Shown: positions 29,026 through 37,378 of the stretch, piece by piece | Layout: the number at the start of each line of letters is the position of its first letter | Numbering within the stretch: position 1 is the stretch's first letter | From: an uncultured Pelagibacteraceae bacterium | GTDB lineage: Bacteria > Pseudomonadota > Alphaproteobacteria > Pelagibacterales > Pelagibacteraceae | Reading direction: 5' to 3' | NCBI GenBank assembly: GCA_902623075.1 | Contig: CACNSD010000003.1 | Span: forward strand, 47,280-111,279 | DNA: 64,000 bases | Program-made: the position numbers and the translations under genes | Notes under the pieces: model-generated | Told to the model about the DNA's origin: nothing | What the model saw: the letters and a program-made list of their open reading frames with translations, nothing else | Databases searched by the model: none

Positions 29026-29072
29026 TTGAGTGTATTAAATAAATAGGCTATAAATTAGAACAAAACAAGAAC
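29026..29072 (+). promoter_or_regulatory. umuDC promoter with exact LexA (SOS) box
   Basis: A sigma70-like promoter is visible: TTGAGT at 29026-29031, a 17-base spacer and TATAAA at 29049-29054. GAACAAAACAAGAAC at 29058-29072 is an exact alphaproteobacterial LexA box (GAAC-N7-GAAC). It covers the expected transcription start and abuts the umuD ATG at 29073, so bound LexA would block initiation. The implied leader is only about ten bases, with no ribosome-binding site. Confidence 0.85.
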
Positions 29073-29468
29073 ATGAAACTAACAATCCCTTATTATTTGC
29101 ATAAAGCAGGCGCTGGTTTTCCTTCCCCTGCTACTGATTATATCGAAGAAGATATTGATCTAAACATGCATTTAATAAGAAATGTTCCAGCAACTTTTAT
29201 TATCAGAGTTCAAGGTAAATCTATGGTCGATGTTGGAATTAATGATGGAGACTTATTAGTTGTTGATAAAAGTTTAAAACCAAAAAACTTTTCAACTGTG
29301 ATTGCAAATGTTCATGATGAACTTGTAGTTAAAACTTTAGTTCAAGAAAGGGATAAAAAATTTTTAACTTCTGGATCTAAAGAATTTTCTGACAGAATTT
29401 TAATTAACGAAGAGCAAGATATTTTTATTTGGGGAGTTGTTACTTATGTCATCCATTCTACGTACTAA
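29073..29468 (+). CDS. umuD: UmuD-like S24 peptidase, translesion polymerase subunit
   Basis: The 131-residue protein has the self-cleavage site [12 protein letters not shown] (Ala14-Gly15), the nucleophile Ser50 in [15 protein letters not shown] and the general base Lys87 in DELVVKTL. The 37-residue Ser-Lys spacing equals that of E. coli UmuD (60 and 97), and the N-terminal arm is about ten residues shorter. RecA-stimulated cleavage gives UmuD', the partner of UmuC in polymerase V. It overlaps umuC by 23 bases. Confidence 0.95.
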   Translation: MKLTIPYYLHKAGAGFPSPATDYIEEDIDLNMHLIRNVPATFIIRVQGKSMVDVGINDGDLLVVDKSLKPKNFSTVIANVHDELVVKTLVQERDKKFLTSGSKEFSDRILINEEQDIFIWGVVTYVIHSTY

Positions 29469-30723
29469 AAAAATAGCATTAATTGATTGCAATTCTTTTT
29501 ACGTTTCCTGTGAGCGATTATTTAATCCCAAAATAAGAAGAAAGCCTGTTGTTGTTTTATCTAATAATGATGGCTGTATAATTTCAAGATCAAATGAAGC
29601 AAAAGCTTTAGGGATTAAAATGGGTGAACCTTACTTTAAAGCAAAAGATATTATTCTTAAAAACAAAGTTGAAGTATTTTCTTCAAACTATTCTTTGTAT
29701 GGAGATTTATCTAGAAGAGTAATGAGAACGCTTAAAAGATTTAATTCAGAAATAGAAGTTTATTCAATTGATGAAGCTTTTTTAGATCTATCAAATTTTC
29801 CAGATCAAGATGTAGAAAAAGTTGGAAAAGAAATTAGAGAAACAGTTTTACAATGGACTGGTATTCCAACAAGTATTGGAATAGCAAAAACAAAAACTTT
29901 AAGTAAAGTTGCAAATCATATTGCAAAGAAAAAACAATCAGGGGTAACAAGCTTAATTGGAATAGAAAACTTAGATCCTATTTTAGAAAAAGTAGAAATC
30001 AATGATGTCTGGGGTGTTGGAAGACAATTGACTAAGTTTTATAAAAAACATGGGATTTACAATGCCAAACAGTTAAAAAATAAATCTAATACCTGGATTA
30101 AAAAATCATCGAATGTTTTAAGCTCAAGAACTGCGATGGAACTTAGGGGAGTTTCATGTATTGGGTTAGAAACAACTACAACTAAAAGAAAAAGTTGTGT
30201 TGTTTCAAGATCATTCGGTAAAAGAATAGAAACTTTCCAAGAGTTAAAAGAAGCAGTTGCAAATTATTGTTTAAATGCTTCTGAAAAGATTAGATCAGAG
30301 TCTTTAGTTGCAAAAGCAATTACAGTATTTGTTAGAACTAGTCCTTTCCAAAGAAACTTTGGATATTACTCAAATGCAAAGACAGTTGATTTTCCTATTG
30401 CAACGAACAATAGTATTGAAACAGTTAAGACAGCAGTTTCAATACTTGAGAGTATTTTTAAAAATGGTTATCGTTATCAAAAGGCAGGCGTGATGCTTAC
30501 AGGATTATCTAATGCTAGTGACAAAACAAATTTATTTACATCTGAAAAAGACGAAAAAATAAATAGCTTGATGCGATCAATTGATAATACCAATCATCGA
30601 TACGGAAGATCTACTTTAAGTGTTGCAAGTGCCGGGGTTCATAAAAAATGGAATATGCGAAGGCAATATTCTTCTAAAATTGATACAGCTGACTTTTATT
30701 GTTTACCCACTATTAGAGCTTGA
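29446..30723 (+). CDS. umuC: UmuC-like Y-family DNA polymerase (Pol V catalytic subunit)
   Basis: I choose the ATG at 29446 (425 residues, [26 protein letters not shown]); another ATG nine bases earlier is possible. Family motifs are the catalytic [30 protein letters not shown], the acidic pair in [12 protein letters not shown], the [17 protein letters not shown] helix and the C-terminal [30 protein letters not shown]. It performs error-prone synthesis across lesions. It is controlled with umuD by the SOS box at 29058-29072. Confidence 0.96.
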   Translation: MSSILRTKKIALIDCNSFYVSCERLFNPKIRRKPVVVLSNNDGCIISRSNEAKALGIKMGEPYFKAKDIILKNKVEVFSSNYSLYGDLSRRVMRTLKRFNSEIEVYSIDEAFLDLSNFPDQDVEKVGKEIRETVLQWTGIPTSIGIAKTKTLSKVANHIAKKKQSGVTSLIGIENLDPILEKVEINDVWGVGRQLTKFYKKHGIYNAKQLKNKSNTWIKKSSNVLSSRTAMELRGVSCIGLETTTTKRKSCVVSRSFGKRIETFQELKEAVANYCLNASEKIRSESLVAKAITVFVRTSPFQRNFGYYSNAKTVDFPIATNNSIETVKTAVSILESIFKNGYRYQKAGVMLTGLSNASDKTNLFTSEKDEKINSLMRSIDNTNHRYGRSTLSVASAGVHKKWNMRRQYSSKIDTADFYCLPTIRA

Positions 30724-30753
30724 TTTATCTAGCTTTTTTAATAAAAAGAAAGC

Positions 30754-30975
30754 ATGCAAAACCAAGAAATAGTTAAAATAATTGAAAACCTCAAAGGGCG
30801 AAGAAACTATGAGGAAAAAAGAGCTACTAAATTAGGCTTTGCATCTCTATATGAGTACTTTGAAGACAAGATTTCAAAGAAACAAAAAGCTCTCGAAGAC
30901 GAACAAAAAGAATTAGAAGCTGCAAAAGCTGACGATCAGCCAAAAGCTGCTAAAAAAAGCTGCGGTTGCTGCTAA
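30754..30975 (+). CDS. Small charged coiled-coil protein with C-terminal CGCC
   Basis: The 73-residue protein is not recognised. It is almost entirely helical and charged (KIIENLKGRRNYEEKRATKLGF, then a coiled-coil KISKKQKALEDEQKELEAAKA), and ends in KKSCGCC, three cysteines in four residues. The C-terminus could bind a metal or be modified. It begins 30 bases after umuC on the same strand, so it might share the SOS message, and it ends 10 bases before the convergent polysaccharide cluster. Codon use is like its neighbours, so I take it as a real gene. Confidence 0.7.
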   Translation: MQNQEIVKIIENLKGRRNYEEKRATKLGFASLYEYFEDKISKKQKALEDEQKELEAAKADDQPKAAKKSCGCC

Positions 30976-30985
30976 TCAAAATTAA

Positions 30986-31999
30986 TCAAAAAGGTCTAGG
31001 ATTTTGTGGATAGCCAAGATTTTCACAGGTTGCTGGTTTATCACCGTCACCAGATGGAATACACTTACTAACAGATATTGCTCCATGAACTTGAGAGTTA
31101 TTAGTTAGTTGATTGATAATTTCATCACAACCACTCCATAAATCATCACATTTATCTGCTTTTCCAACATTAGAATAACGAATGACTGCATCTTTAATTT
31201 CTAAACCTTGATCAGTAGCATCGGTCATATAATTTCTATAAGGCCCAAATTTAAATCTTACTTTACTTGCTCCTCCTAAAACATCTCCAAAATAACTAGA
31301 TCTTAACTTTCCATCAATCCATAAATGTAAAAATCCATCTTTAGCCCATTTTGCATTAATTAATAAATTTACCCATTTCCCTCTTAAAGGAGAAAATCTA
31401 TCATCAAGGTGAACCACATAACCATCAAAATTGTATTGTTCTCCAGCCTCATTTGGTGCAGCTTTATAATTTGGTCCATTAAACATCCATAGAATACTAT
31501 TATTATTTATATTTAGTCCAGGTCCTACGGCCTTTTCTCCTTCCTTTCCGTAAATCATTTTAAAATCAAATAAAGACAAATTGTGCTTTGATGTATTTAT
31601 ATTTTTCGGAATAAAATAACCAACTCGATACCATTTAGTTTTTCCTTTTTTAGTTGTGTATTTTTTTGGTTCATGAATTTGGAAACGCTGAGCGAAACCT
31701 GGTCTTCCCCATCTATTCCAATCGTACTTGTGGCCTATATCAGAATAACTTAAATTAAATTCAATTCCTTTTTCTGCAACGCCCATATTATCCTCAAGAT
31801 TATCGAAAAATTTATAAAGTCCAGGTCGATTAGGAACATTTCTACTATTAAATTCCATTTTATTGTCTGATTGAGCTTTAAGAACGTAAAAAGCAAAATC
31901 TTTTTTTTCTTTTTTAGTCATTTTTGATTTGAAATCACCTGAGTAAGATTGTGATGGAAGCAAAAGAAGAGATAGAAAAATAATTAAAATTTTTTTCAT
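30986..31999 (-). CDS. Secreted polysaccharide-lyase-like protein (heparin-lyase-I jelly-roll type), last gene of the cluster
   Basis: The 337-residue protein has a signal peptide (MKKILIIFLSLLLLPSQSYS). The body resembles the PF14099-type beta-jelly-roll lyases (heparin lyase I, glucuronan lyase): GIEFNLSY, WYRVGYFIPKNI, GKWVNLLINAKWAKDGFLHLWIDGKL and VRFKFGPYRNY. It adds a C-terminal cysteine-containing tail (residues about 280-337: CDDLWSGCDEII, CIPSGDGDKPATCENLGYP) that its sister gene has only in part. It starts in an ATGA overlap with that sister gene. The likely role is binding or eliminative cleavage of a uronate polysaccharide in the periplasm or outside; activity is inferred from the fold only. 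Confidence 0.65.
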   Translation of the reverse strand: MKKILIIFLSLLLLPSQSYSGDFKSKMTKKEKKDFAFYVLKAQSDNKMEFNSRNVPNRPGLYKFFDNLEDNMGVAEKGIEFNLSYSDIGHKYDWNRWGRPGFAQRFQIHEPKKYTTKKGKTKWYRVGYFIPKNINTSKHNLSLFDFKMIYGKEGEKAVGPGLNINNNSILWMFNGPNYKAAPNEAGEQYNFDGYVVHLDDRFSPLRGKWVNLLINAKWAKDGFLHLWIDGKLRSSYFGDVLGGASKVRFKFGPYRNYMTDATDQGLEIKDAVIRYSNVGKADKCDDLWSGCDEIINQLTNNSQVHGAISVSKCIPSGDGDKPATCENLGYPQNPRPF

Positions 32000-32883
32000 T
32001 TTTGAATTTCAATTTCTTTACAGGTATATCCTAAATCTTTTAATTTTAATTTCTTGCATGATTTTGCATATCTAATCTCGTCATAATATGCAATTTGAGT
32101 GGCATCAGGTCCTGGTGTTTTGTGAATAAATGATCGGTATACACCAATATGATATTCTGTCCTTTCACCTTTGTGTTGTGTTATTCCCTTCCAATGATAT
32201 TTTAATTCGCCATTAATCCAAATTTTAAAAAAACCATCTTTTTTGTAAGTCCATTTTGCATTAACTAAAATATCATTCCATTTTCCACTCATTTCTGTCT
32301 TATCTAATAACTTAATTGGCACATTGTTTCCACCAACATAGTTGTCTATTTCAATCCAATATCCTCCACCCTCTTTAATTTGTCCATGAGATTGATTTTC
32401 AAAAGCAAAAGCTGGTGGGTAGTCACCATCGTTGTGAAATTGGGCTAACATTGTTTTAGCTGGAAAAATTATCTCATAATCTTGTGGTAAATATAAAGAC
32501 CATGCAGACCATGTAGTTTTGTCGTTTACACAACATATTAGTAACTCAACTCTTTCTCTGTTAGTCCTAGCGTCCCAACCCCATCCATCTCCATTTCTAA
32601 CTTCAAATCTCAGTGACTGTTTGCCAAATCTTACTGGATGGTTATCAGATTTATTAACTATTTTAACTACGTGTTTTCTTGTGTTTTTGTCAGTTTCTAA
32701 AATTTTTTTATTAGTAACTCTCCAGTTATTTTTTTTATTATCCTCTCCTCTGTCTATAACTTTTTTAAATCCCATAGCGATATCTTTATTTTTTTTTATT
32801 TCTTTGATAACCTTTTCCACATCAGCAATGCCATCACCACTTGTGAAAAAGAACAAAGCTGCGATGGCTAGAAGTTTTTTCAT
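31996..32883 (-). CDS. Secreted polysaccharide lyase, heparin-lyase-I/PL20-like (PF14099-type)
   Basis: I choose the ATG at 32883 (295 residues) with signal peptide MKKLLAIAALFFFTSGDGIA; an in-frame TTG at 32895 is less likely. Family features are SLRFEVRNGDGWGWDARTNRERVELL, TWSAWSLYLPQDYEI, MLAQFHNDGDYPP, GGYWIEIDNYVGG, KWNDILVNAKWTYKKDGFFKIWINGEL and YHIGVYRSF. This ordered set is strongly that of the PF14099 lyase jelly roll, more so than in the downstream sister. Such enzymes cleave uronic-acid polymers by beta-elimination. It lies 18 bases after the glycoside hydrolase gene. Confidence 0.78.
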   Translation of the reverse strand: MKKLLAIAALFFFTSGDGIADVEKVIKEIKKNKDIAMGFKKVIDRGEDNKKNNWRVTNKKILETDKNTRKHVVKIVNKSDNHPVRFGKQSLRFEVRNGDGWGWDARTNRERVELLICCVNDKTTWSAWSLYLPQDYEIIFPAKTMLAQFHNDGDYPPAFAFENQSHGQIKEGGGYWIEIDNYVGGNNVPIKLLDKTEMSGKWNDILVNAKWTYKKDGFFKIWINGELKYHWKGITQHKGERTEYHIGVYRSFIHKTPGPDATQIAYYDEIRYAKSCKKLKLKDLGYTCKEIEIQK

Positions 32884-32901
32884 TTTTTTTGACAAAATTT
32901 T

Positions 32902-33903
32902 TTAAAATTTTAAATTTTTTTTAGAGCCATTTTTATAAGTAAACTCTACTTCATTCTCTGAAATTCTTTTAATTGAAGTAAACCCATCATAATCAGCAAT
33001 GAACTCATTTAACTGTTTTCTACCCTTTTTGCTCATTTTTCTACCTGGAGCATTCACACCAACATCAATAATCAACTCTGCTCCATTTAAAAATGCATTT
33101 ACCCACGCTTTTACTGGAGGTCCACAAGTCATAGCCTCAGTAAGCCAGATTGGTTTATTAATATTTACACTTTTAAGTAAAGTAGCAAATTCATCTACCC
33201 AAAGCTGTTTATCGCATTGCCCATCTGGGCCACTAATATGATGTATATTTGCAATATCAAAATTATCTTTAATTTTTGGTAAAACTGATTTCCAATACTT
33301 TTTACTTTCTGGAAACATTCCTGCAGCACCAGCCATAACAATAACTGCATCTGGTTGCTTTTGTTTAATTACTTTTGACGAAAAATTAAAAATCTCAACA
33401 AAATCTTCCTTGCTTCCTCTAAAAAACATTCTAAATTCTGGCTCATTCATTACATCCCAATATTTTATTGGTTTAGTTAATCCTGGCATATCATTTAAAC
33501 CATCACCATCATAACGATCAATTAATTTTAATAGGAAAGTTTTATAATCATCCATTGAGCAAGGTTTGCTAAGATATTTTGTAAAATTTTTAAAAGGACT
33601 TCTGGCTTTTTTTCTTTTACAAGATTTCTGCTCCCAATTCGCATGAGGCCAAATAGTAGCTAAAATAGTTTGATTGTGATCTTGAGCATAAATGACATAT
33701 TTGTCTGTTTCTTCCCACGAAAACTTTCCTTTTTCTTTTTCAATGTGGTTCCAAATAAAAGGTCCTGGATGAGGTCTTACCCATTGACCATCTTTACCAC
33801 GCATTTTTTCATCTCTAATTTCTGTTAACTCTCCAAATCTTGATTCTGATGATGCGGTATTTGAAAAAATTAAAATAGATAAAATTACTAAAATTATTTT
33901 CAT
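32902..33903 (-). CDS. Secreted clan-GH-A-like glycoside hydrolase
   Basis: The ATG at 33903 (333 residues) overlaps the upstream stop as ATGA and begins a signal peptide (MKIILVILSILIFSNTASS). The TIM-barrel hydrolase pattern is clear: RPHPGPFIWNHIEKEKGKFSW early, then ILATIWPHANWEQ, the acid/base glutamate in YWDVMNEPEF (Glu154), IHHISGPDG and the nucleophile glutamate in KPIWLTEAMTCG (Glu256). This resembles GH39/GH5-like retaining enzymes. The sugar specificity cannot be assigned. In this cluster it would trim or hydrolyse the same glycan that the lyases attack. Confidence 0.8.
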   Translation of the reverse strand: MKIILVILSILIFSNTASSESRFGELTEIRDEKMRGKDGQWVRPHPGPFIWNHIEKEKGKFSWEETDKYVIYAQDHNQTILATIWPHANWEQKSCKRKKARSPFKNFTKYLSKPCSMDDYKTFLLKLIDRYDGDGLNDMPGLTKPIKYWDVMNEPEFRMFFRGSKEDFVEIFNFSSKVIKQKQPDAVIVMAGAAGMFPESKKYWKSVLPKIKDNFDIANIHHISGPDGQCDKQLWVDEFATLLKSVNINKPIWLTEAMTCGPPVKAWVNAFLNGAELIIDVGVNAPGRKMSKKGRKQLNEFIADYDGFTSIKRISENEVEFTYKNGSKKNLKF

Positions 33904-35033
33904 TTTATACAATTTGCATTAAATCCAATTAAATTATCTATACCTTTAGATGCTCTTTTTGATAAATATATACCGTCTATTTCAAGTTTTACACCTGTTA
34001 TCATTTCCATAAGAGTATCAATGGCTATGGCCTCTTGGTGAGTATGCATTCTTGCATTCTTTTTTTTATAATTATTATTTTTTTGAAACTCATCAAATTT
34101 TCTTGATGAATATTTTTCATAGTCAAGTATACCCAAATTCAAAACCTCAGCTGACTTCGTAACTTTTTTTATTATATTTGGAGGTATCTCTGCTCCCCAT
34201 AATTTTGCTAAATGAATATATCCTAAGATAGAATTTAATCCATATGAGTGATACCATAAACCCCTATAACCTCTAAAAGAATTGTTATTTATATAACCAT
34301 CATCATAAAATATGCGGTCAACATATTTAAATGTAAAGTTAAATTCTTTAGCAGCAAGTTTTTTGTCATTGGTCCAGCTAGCATAGACTAAATTTGGAAT
34401 ACCTCCGTTTGCCATTGCATAAAAACCTTGCTCCTCTTTTTTGAACGCCCATGGTTTAATAAATTTTTTATGCATTTTTTTGATATATTTATTTACTATT
34501 TTTAGTTCTTTATCGTCCAAATATTCTCTTAAATATGTTGCAATAATCAAATAATTTGTAAACGCATCTCTAGCAAATTCAAAAGCATGTCCCCAACACG
34601 GAGCCTCAGGATTTCCATCTTTCCAGCAATTTGGTTTTTTTTTCAATTCCTCTGCACTTATTGTGTCCATTAAAACATTTGCTTTAGCTATTTTAATAAG
34701 AACTTCTTTTGCAGAATTAATTTCATTCTCATCGTTGTTTCCAACTGCTGTATGAGTAGCAACAGCAAATAATTTTATGGGACCAGTCAAATTTTTATGA
34801 TTTACACTTCTCGAGTTTCCTTTTGCCCATTCACTCATCCAATCTAATCCTACTAAGCTTTCTATTCTATTTTTTGTATATTCTGATTTGAAAGACTCAC
34901 TTCCTACAAAAGAACAAGCTTTAATTTGATTTGTATAAAAATGTTTTGGAAAGTTAATATCTTTAGGTTTTACTTTTGCTTGGGAGGGTAAAATTACTAA
35001 TAAAAATAAAAATACTATTAATATTTTTTTCAT
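33900..35033 (-). CDS. PL5 alginate-lyase-like secreted protein with substituted catalytic histidine
   Basis: I choose the ATG at 35033 (377 residues) with signal peptide MKKILIVFLFLLVILPSQA. The alpha-toroid lyase pattern is present: MANGGIPNLVYASW, then NNSFRGYRGLWYHSYGLNSILGYIHLAKLWG. Relative to the known PL5 catalytic set Asn191-His192-Arg239-Tyr246 of lyase A1-III, the equivalent spacing gives Asn209, Gly210, Arg257 and Tyr264. The Asn, Arg and Tyr are kept and the His is replaced by Gly. It may have altered activity or substrate. It starts two bases after the stop of the canonical PL5 gene, so the two look like diverged partners. Confidence 0.72.
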   Translation of the reverse strand: MKKILIVFLFLLVILPSQAKVKPKDINFPKHFYTNQIKACSFVGSESFKSEYTKNRIESLVGLDWMSEWAKGNSRSVNHKNLTGPIKLFAVATHTAVGNNDENEINSAKEVLIKIAKANVLMDTISAEELKKKPNCWKDGNPEAPCWGHAFEFARDAFTNYLIIATYLREYLDDKELKIVNKYIKKMHKKFIKPWAFKKEEQGFYAMANGGIPNLVYASWTNDKKLAAKEFNFTFKYVDRIFYDDGYINNNSFRGYRGLWYHSYGLNSILGYIHLAKLWGAEIPPNIIKKVTKSAEVLNLGILDYEKYSSRKFDEFQKNNNYKKKNARMHTHQEAIAIDTLMEMITGVKLEIDGIYLSKRASKGIDNLIGFNANCIK

Positions 35034-35035
35034 TA

Positions 35036-36226
35036 CTATTTTTTTACTGAGTGACAATTAGGTTGAACTACTGACCATGTTGCTGATTTAAAAGGAACTT
35101 TGCCTATATTTTTGTAGTGACGTACAATTTTATACTGATATGGATTTAGTTGAGACTCATTTTCTGACCATTTTTTTATTCTTTTAATATTCTCATGATC
35201 TGGAAATCTTGTGGCATATGCATAAAACCAACCCCAGTTACTACTTTTTTTCAATTTTAGATCTTGTTTTTTATAATCTTTAGCTGGACCAGGAAATATA
35301 GATTCTTTTGCATACTGATAAATAAGTTCTTGATTTTCTAATGCATCTATAAAAAATTTTACGACATTATGAAAATCCTTGCCTTTATGATTATATTCCC
35401 AGATATCATAACCCTGATTTTCTGCAATCATTGCTATAACGGTCAAAACATTCATTGCCCTTGCTGAATAAAACATTGCTCGACCACCTCTTCTAGTTTC
35501 AATTGGTAAGCTACCATCTTTTCTTGAATATTTTATTGCAGCTTCAAAATTTTTAAATGCTTTTCTAAAAGTCTTATCATCAGCAGTAAGAACACCTAAT
35601 TCCATATGTGCCACTGCAGATGATAAAGCATGATTGTGTGCTCTTTTAGGTGTGCCTATTGCACCACTTTTTTTATATGTTTCGTCGTACATTAAGTGAC
35701 TATTTTTTTTTACAATCTTTTTAAACCAGTTTTTTATGATTTTATCTTCTTCTTCAGAAACTGTTACTACTTGTTTTGCAAAAGAATATGCAGCCATCAT
35801 AGGAGAAGCAACAAATAAATTTACAGTTAATGTATCATTCCAATATTTACTTTCGCCATCTTTTGGGCCCGTTCGTTTTGCTGCATTAGCATTTGCCCAT
35901 TCTAATAAAATTTTCACTACACTCTCACAGGCAACCTTATTACCTGTACCACACGGAAAACTATAATTTTTAAAAACTGATAATCTATCAGGATATCTTT
36001 CATCCACACCATAACCATCAGGTGCATCTAACTTCAATATTGGTTTTACTGGAGTATATTTCAAACTTACCATAAACTTTGTATTACAACCCGCCAAATC
36101 TTTCGCAATTGGGAAAATTATTTCAGGTTTAGTGACTGTTGCTTTTTTTTTTATGTTTTTAAAATCAGAACTTAAAACCAAATTTGGTAGGAGGATAAAA
36201 ATTAAAATTATTAAAATTTTTTTCAT
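35036..36226 (-). CDS. PL5-family alginate-lyase-like secreted enzyme
   Basis: The 396-residue protein has a signal peptide (MKKILIILIFILLPNLVLSS) and an alginate-lyase domain (PF05426 type). The stretch PKRAHNHALSSAVAHMELGVLT followed by DGSLPIETRRGGRAMFYSARAMNV carries Asn198, His199, Arg246 and Tyr253. Their spacing (His to Arg 47, Arg to Tyr 7) equals that of the established PL5 catalytic residues 191/192/239/246. It should cleave mannuronate-rich or related uronate polymers by beta-elimination, in the periplasm or outside. It begins directly at the end of the DUF1501 gene. Confidence 0.85.
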   Translation of the reverse strand: MKKILIILIFILLPNLVLSSDFKNIKKKATVTKPEIIFPIAKDLAGCNTKFMVSLKYTPVKPILKLDAPDGYGVDERYPDRLSVFKNYSFPCGTGNKVACESVVKILLEWANANAAKRTGPKDGESKYWNDTLTVNLFVASPMMAAYSFAKQVVTVSEEEDKIIKNWFKKIVKKNSHLMYDETYKKSGAIGTPKRAHNHALSSAVAHMELGVLTADDKTFRKAFKNFEAAIKYSRKDGSLPIETRRGGRAMFYSARAMNVLTVIAMIAENQGYDIWEYNHKGKDFHNVVKFFIDALENQELIYQYAKESIFPGPAKDYKKQDLKLKKSSNWGWFYAYATRFPDHENIKRIKKWSENESQLNPYQYKIVRHYKNIGKVPFKSATWSVVQPNCHSVKK

Positions 36227-37378
36227 TTATGCTTTAAATAACTTATCAGATAAATTTTGTAAATCTTCTCCCCAAAAAACTTCTTTTTGCATCAATTTAA
36301 AATCTACATCAAAAACAGTGGACATTGCAGATGCATAGACTGATCTTGCATCAATTGTTGAATTTAAATCTCTTCCTTCAAATAATTCTTTTTTCTTTAG
36401 TCCTGGCCAATCTGTGTGTACTTGTGCTTTTTTAACCAAACCGCCTGCTAAAAAAATAGCTGAGCCATAGCCATGCTCAGTTCCATTGCTACTATTCTGC
36501 TTAATAGTTCTTCCAAATTCAGTGAGGGTTATAATTAATGTATTATTAAATGCTTCTTTGGTCATTGCTTGTTTTAAACCGCTTATTATCCTGTCATAAT
36601 CAGATAGACAATCTGCATGAGCTCCATTTGTTGCTCCTTGTGCTGCATGAGTGTCAAATCCATCTACTTCAAATACCGCAACTCTTGGTCCATTTGGTTT
36701 AGATAATTGTTCTCCAGCATTCGACGCTAGAGACCAATTCTCATCACTTCCAGAGTTTTTAAGATCTCTTGTCATTACGATTTTTAGAGTTTCACTTAGT
36801 AATTTTTCATCATAATCTTTGTAAGCCTGTTGAATTAGCCCTAGAGTTGTTTTGGAAGGAAGTTTATCTCCTACTGGAAAGTAATTATTATTCATACTTA
36901 CACCTCTAATTAGCAACGGCATAGGTAGCGCTAGAGCTAAACCCTCCCCAGTTAATCCAGCAGTTTTCATTCCCCTGCCCAGCCAGCCTGTCTTGACTTG
37001 ATATGGTATCTTTCCTCCTGACTCCATTAAGTTTTGTCCATCAAAATGTGATCTTCCAGTGTATGGTATATTGGTTGCATGAACAGCAGCACCTAAGTTT
37101 TGATCCCACAATCTCTTAAATGTTTTGAGTGCTGGGTGTAAGTCAAAGTCACTTGTTAATTGAAGTGTTTTATCAAGATTAATTTTACTTCTAAGTTTTT
37201 CAAAGTTTTTATCTCCTTTAACTGGAATTGCACATAATCCATCCATTCCACCTCTTAACATAATAACAACTAAATTTTTTTTTGGACCATCTGTAGCAAA
37301 TGTAGGTGATCCAAAACCAGCAAAATATAAAGATGTTAATGCTGTTGTTTTTAAAAAATCTCTTCTATTAATTTTCAT
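36227..37378 (-). CDS. DUF1501 family protein exported by the Tat pathway
   Basis: The 383-residue protein begins MKINRRDFLKTTALTSLYFAG, a twin-arginine signal. DUF1501 landmarks follow: VVIMLRGGMDGLCAIP, DFDLHPALKTF, GRSHFDGQNLMESGG, KTGWLGRGM, VDGFDTHAAQG and ITLTEFGRTIKQNSSNGTEHGYG. The family has an alkaline-phosphatase/sulfatase-like fold with no settled function; the conserved His/Asp residues suggest metal-dependent hydrolysis. It overlaps DUF1800 by four bases, the usual pairing for these two families. In this cluster a sulfatase-like or de-esterifying role on the glycan is possible but speculative. Confidence 0.9.
   Translation of the reverse strand: MKINRRDFLKTTALTSLYFAGFGSPTFATDGPKKNLVVIMLRGGMDGLCAIPVKGDKNFEKLRSKINLDKTLQLTSDFDLHPALKTFKRLWDQNLGAAVHATNIPYTGRSHFDGQNLMESGGKIPYQVKTGWLGRGMKTAGLTGEGLALALPMPLLIRGVSMNNNYFPVGDKLPSKTTLGLIQQAYKDYDEKLLSETLKIVMTRDLKNSGSDENWSLASNAGEQLSKPNGPRVAVFEVDGFDTHAAQGATNGAHADCLSDYDRIISGLKQAMTKEAFNNTLIITLTEFGRTIKQNSSNGTEHGYGSAIFLAGGLVKKAQVHTDWPGLKKKELFEGRDLNSTIDARSVYASAMSTVFDVDFKLMQKEVFWGEDLQNLSDKLFKA

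Noticed and set aside
28886..29072. Replication origin at the single DnaA box
   Set aside because: Only one perfect box, no cluster, and no dnaA, dnaN or other origin neighbours.
32519..32905. 128-codon plus-strand frame opposite the polysaccharide lyase gene
   Set aside because: Antisense to a strongly supported secreted protein; serine/leucine/phenylalanine-rich content is what an antisense of lysine- and asparagine-rich coding DNA gives.
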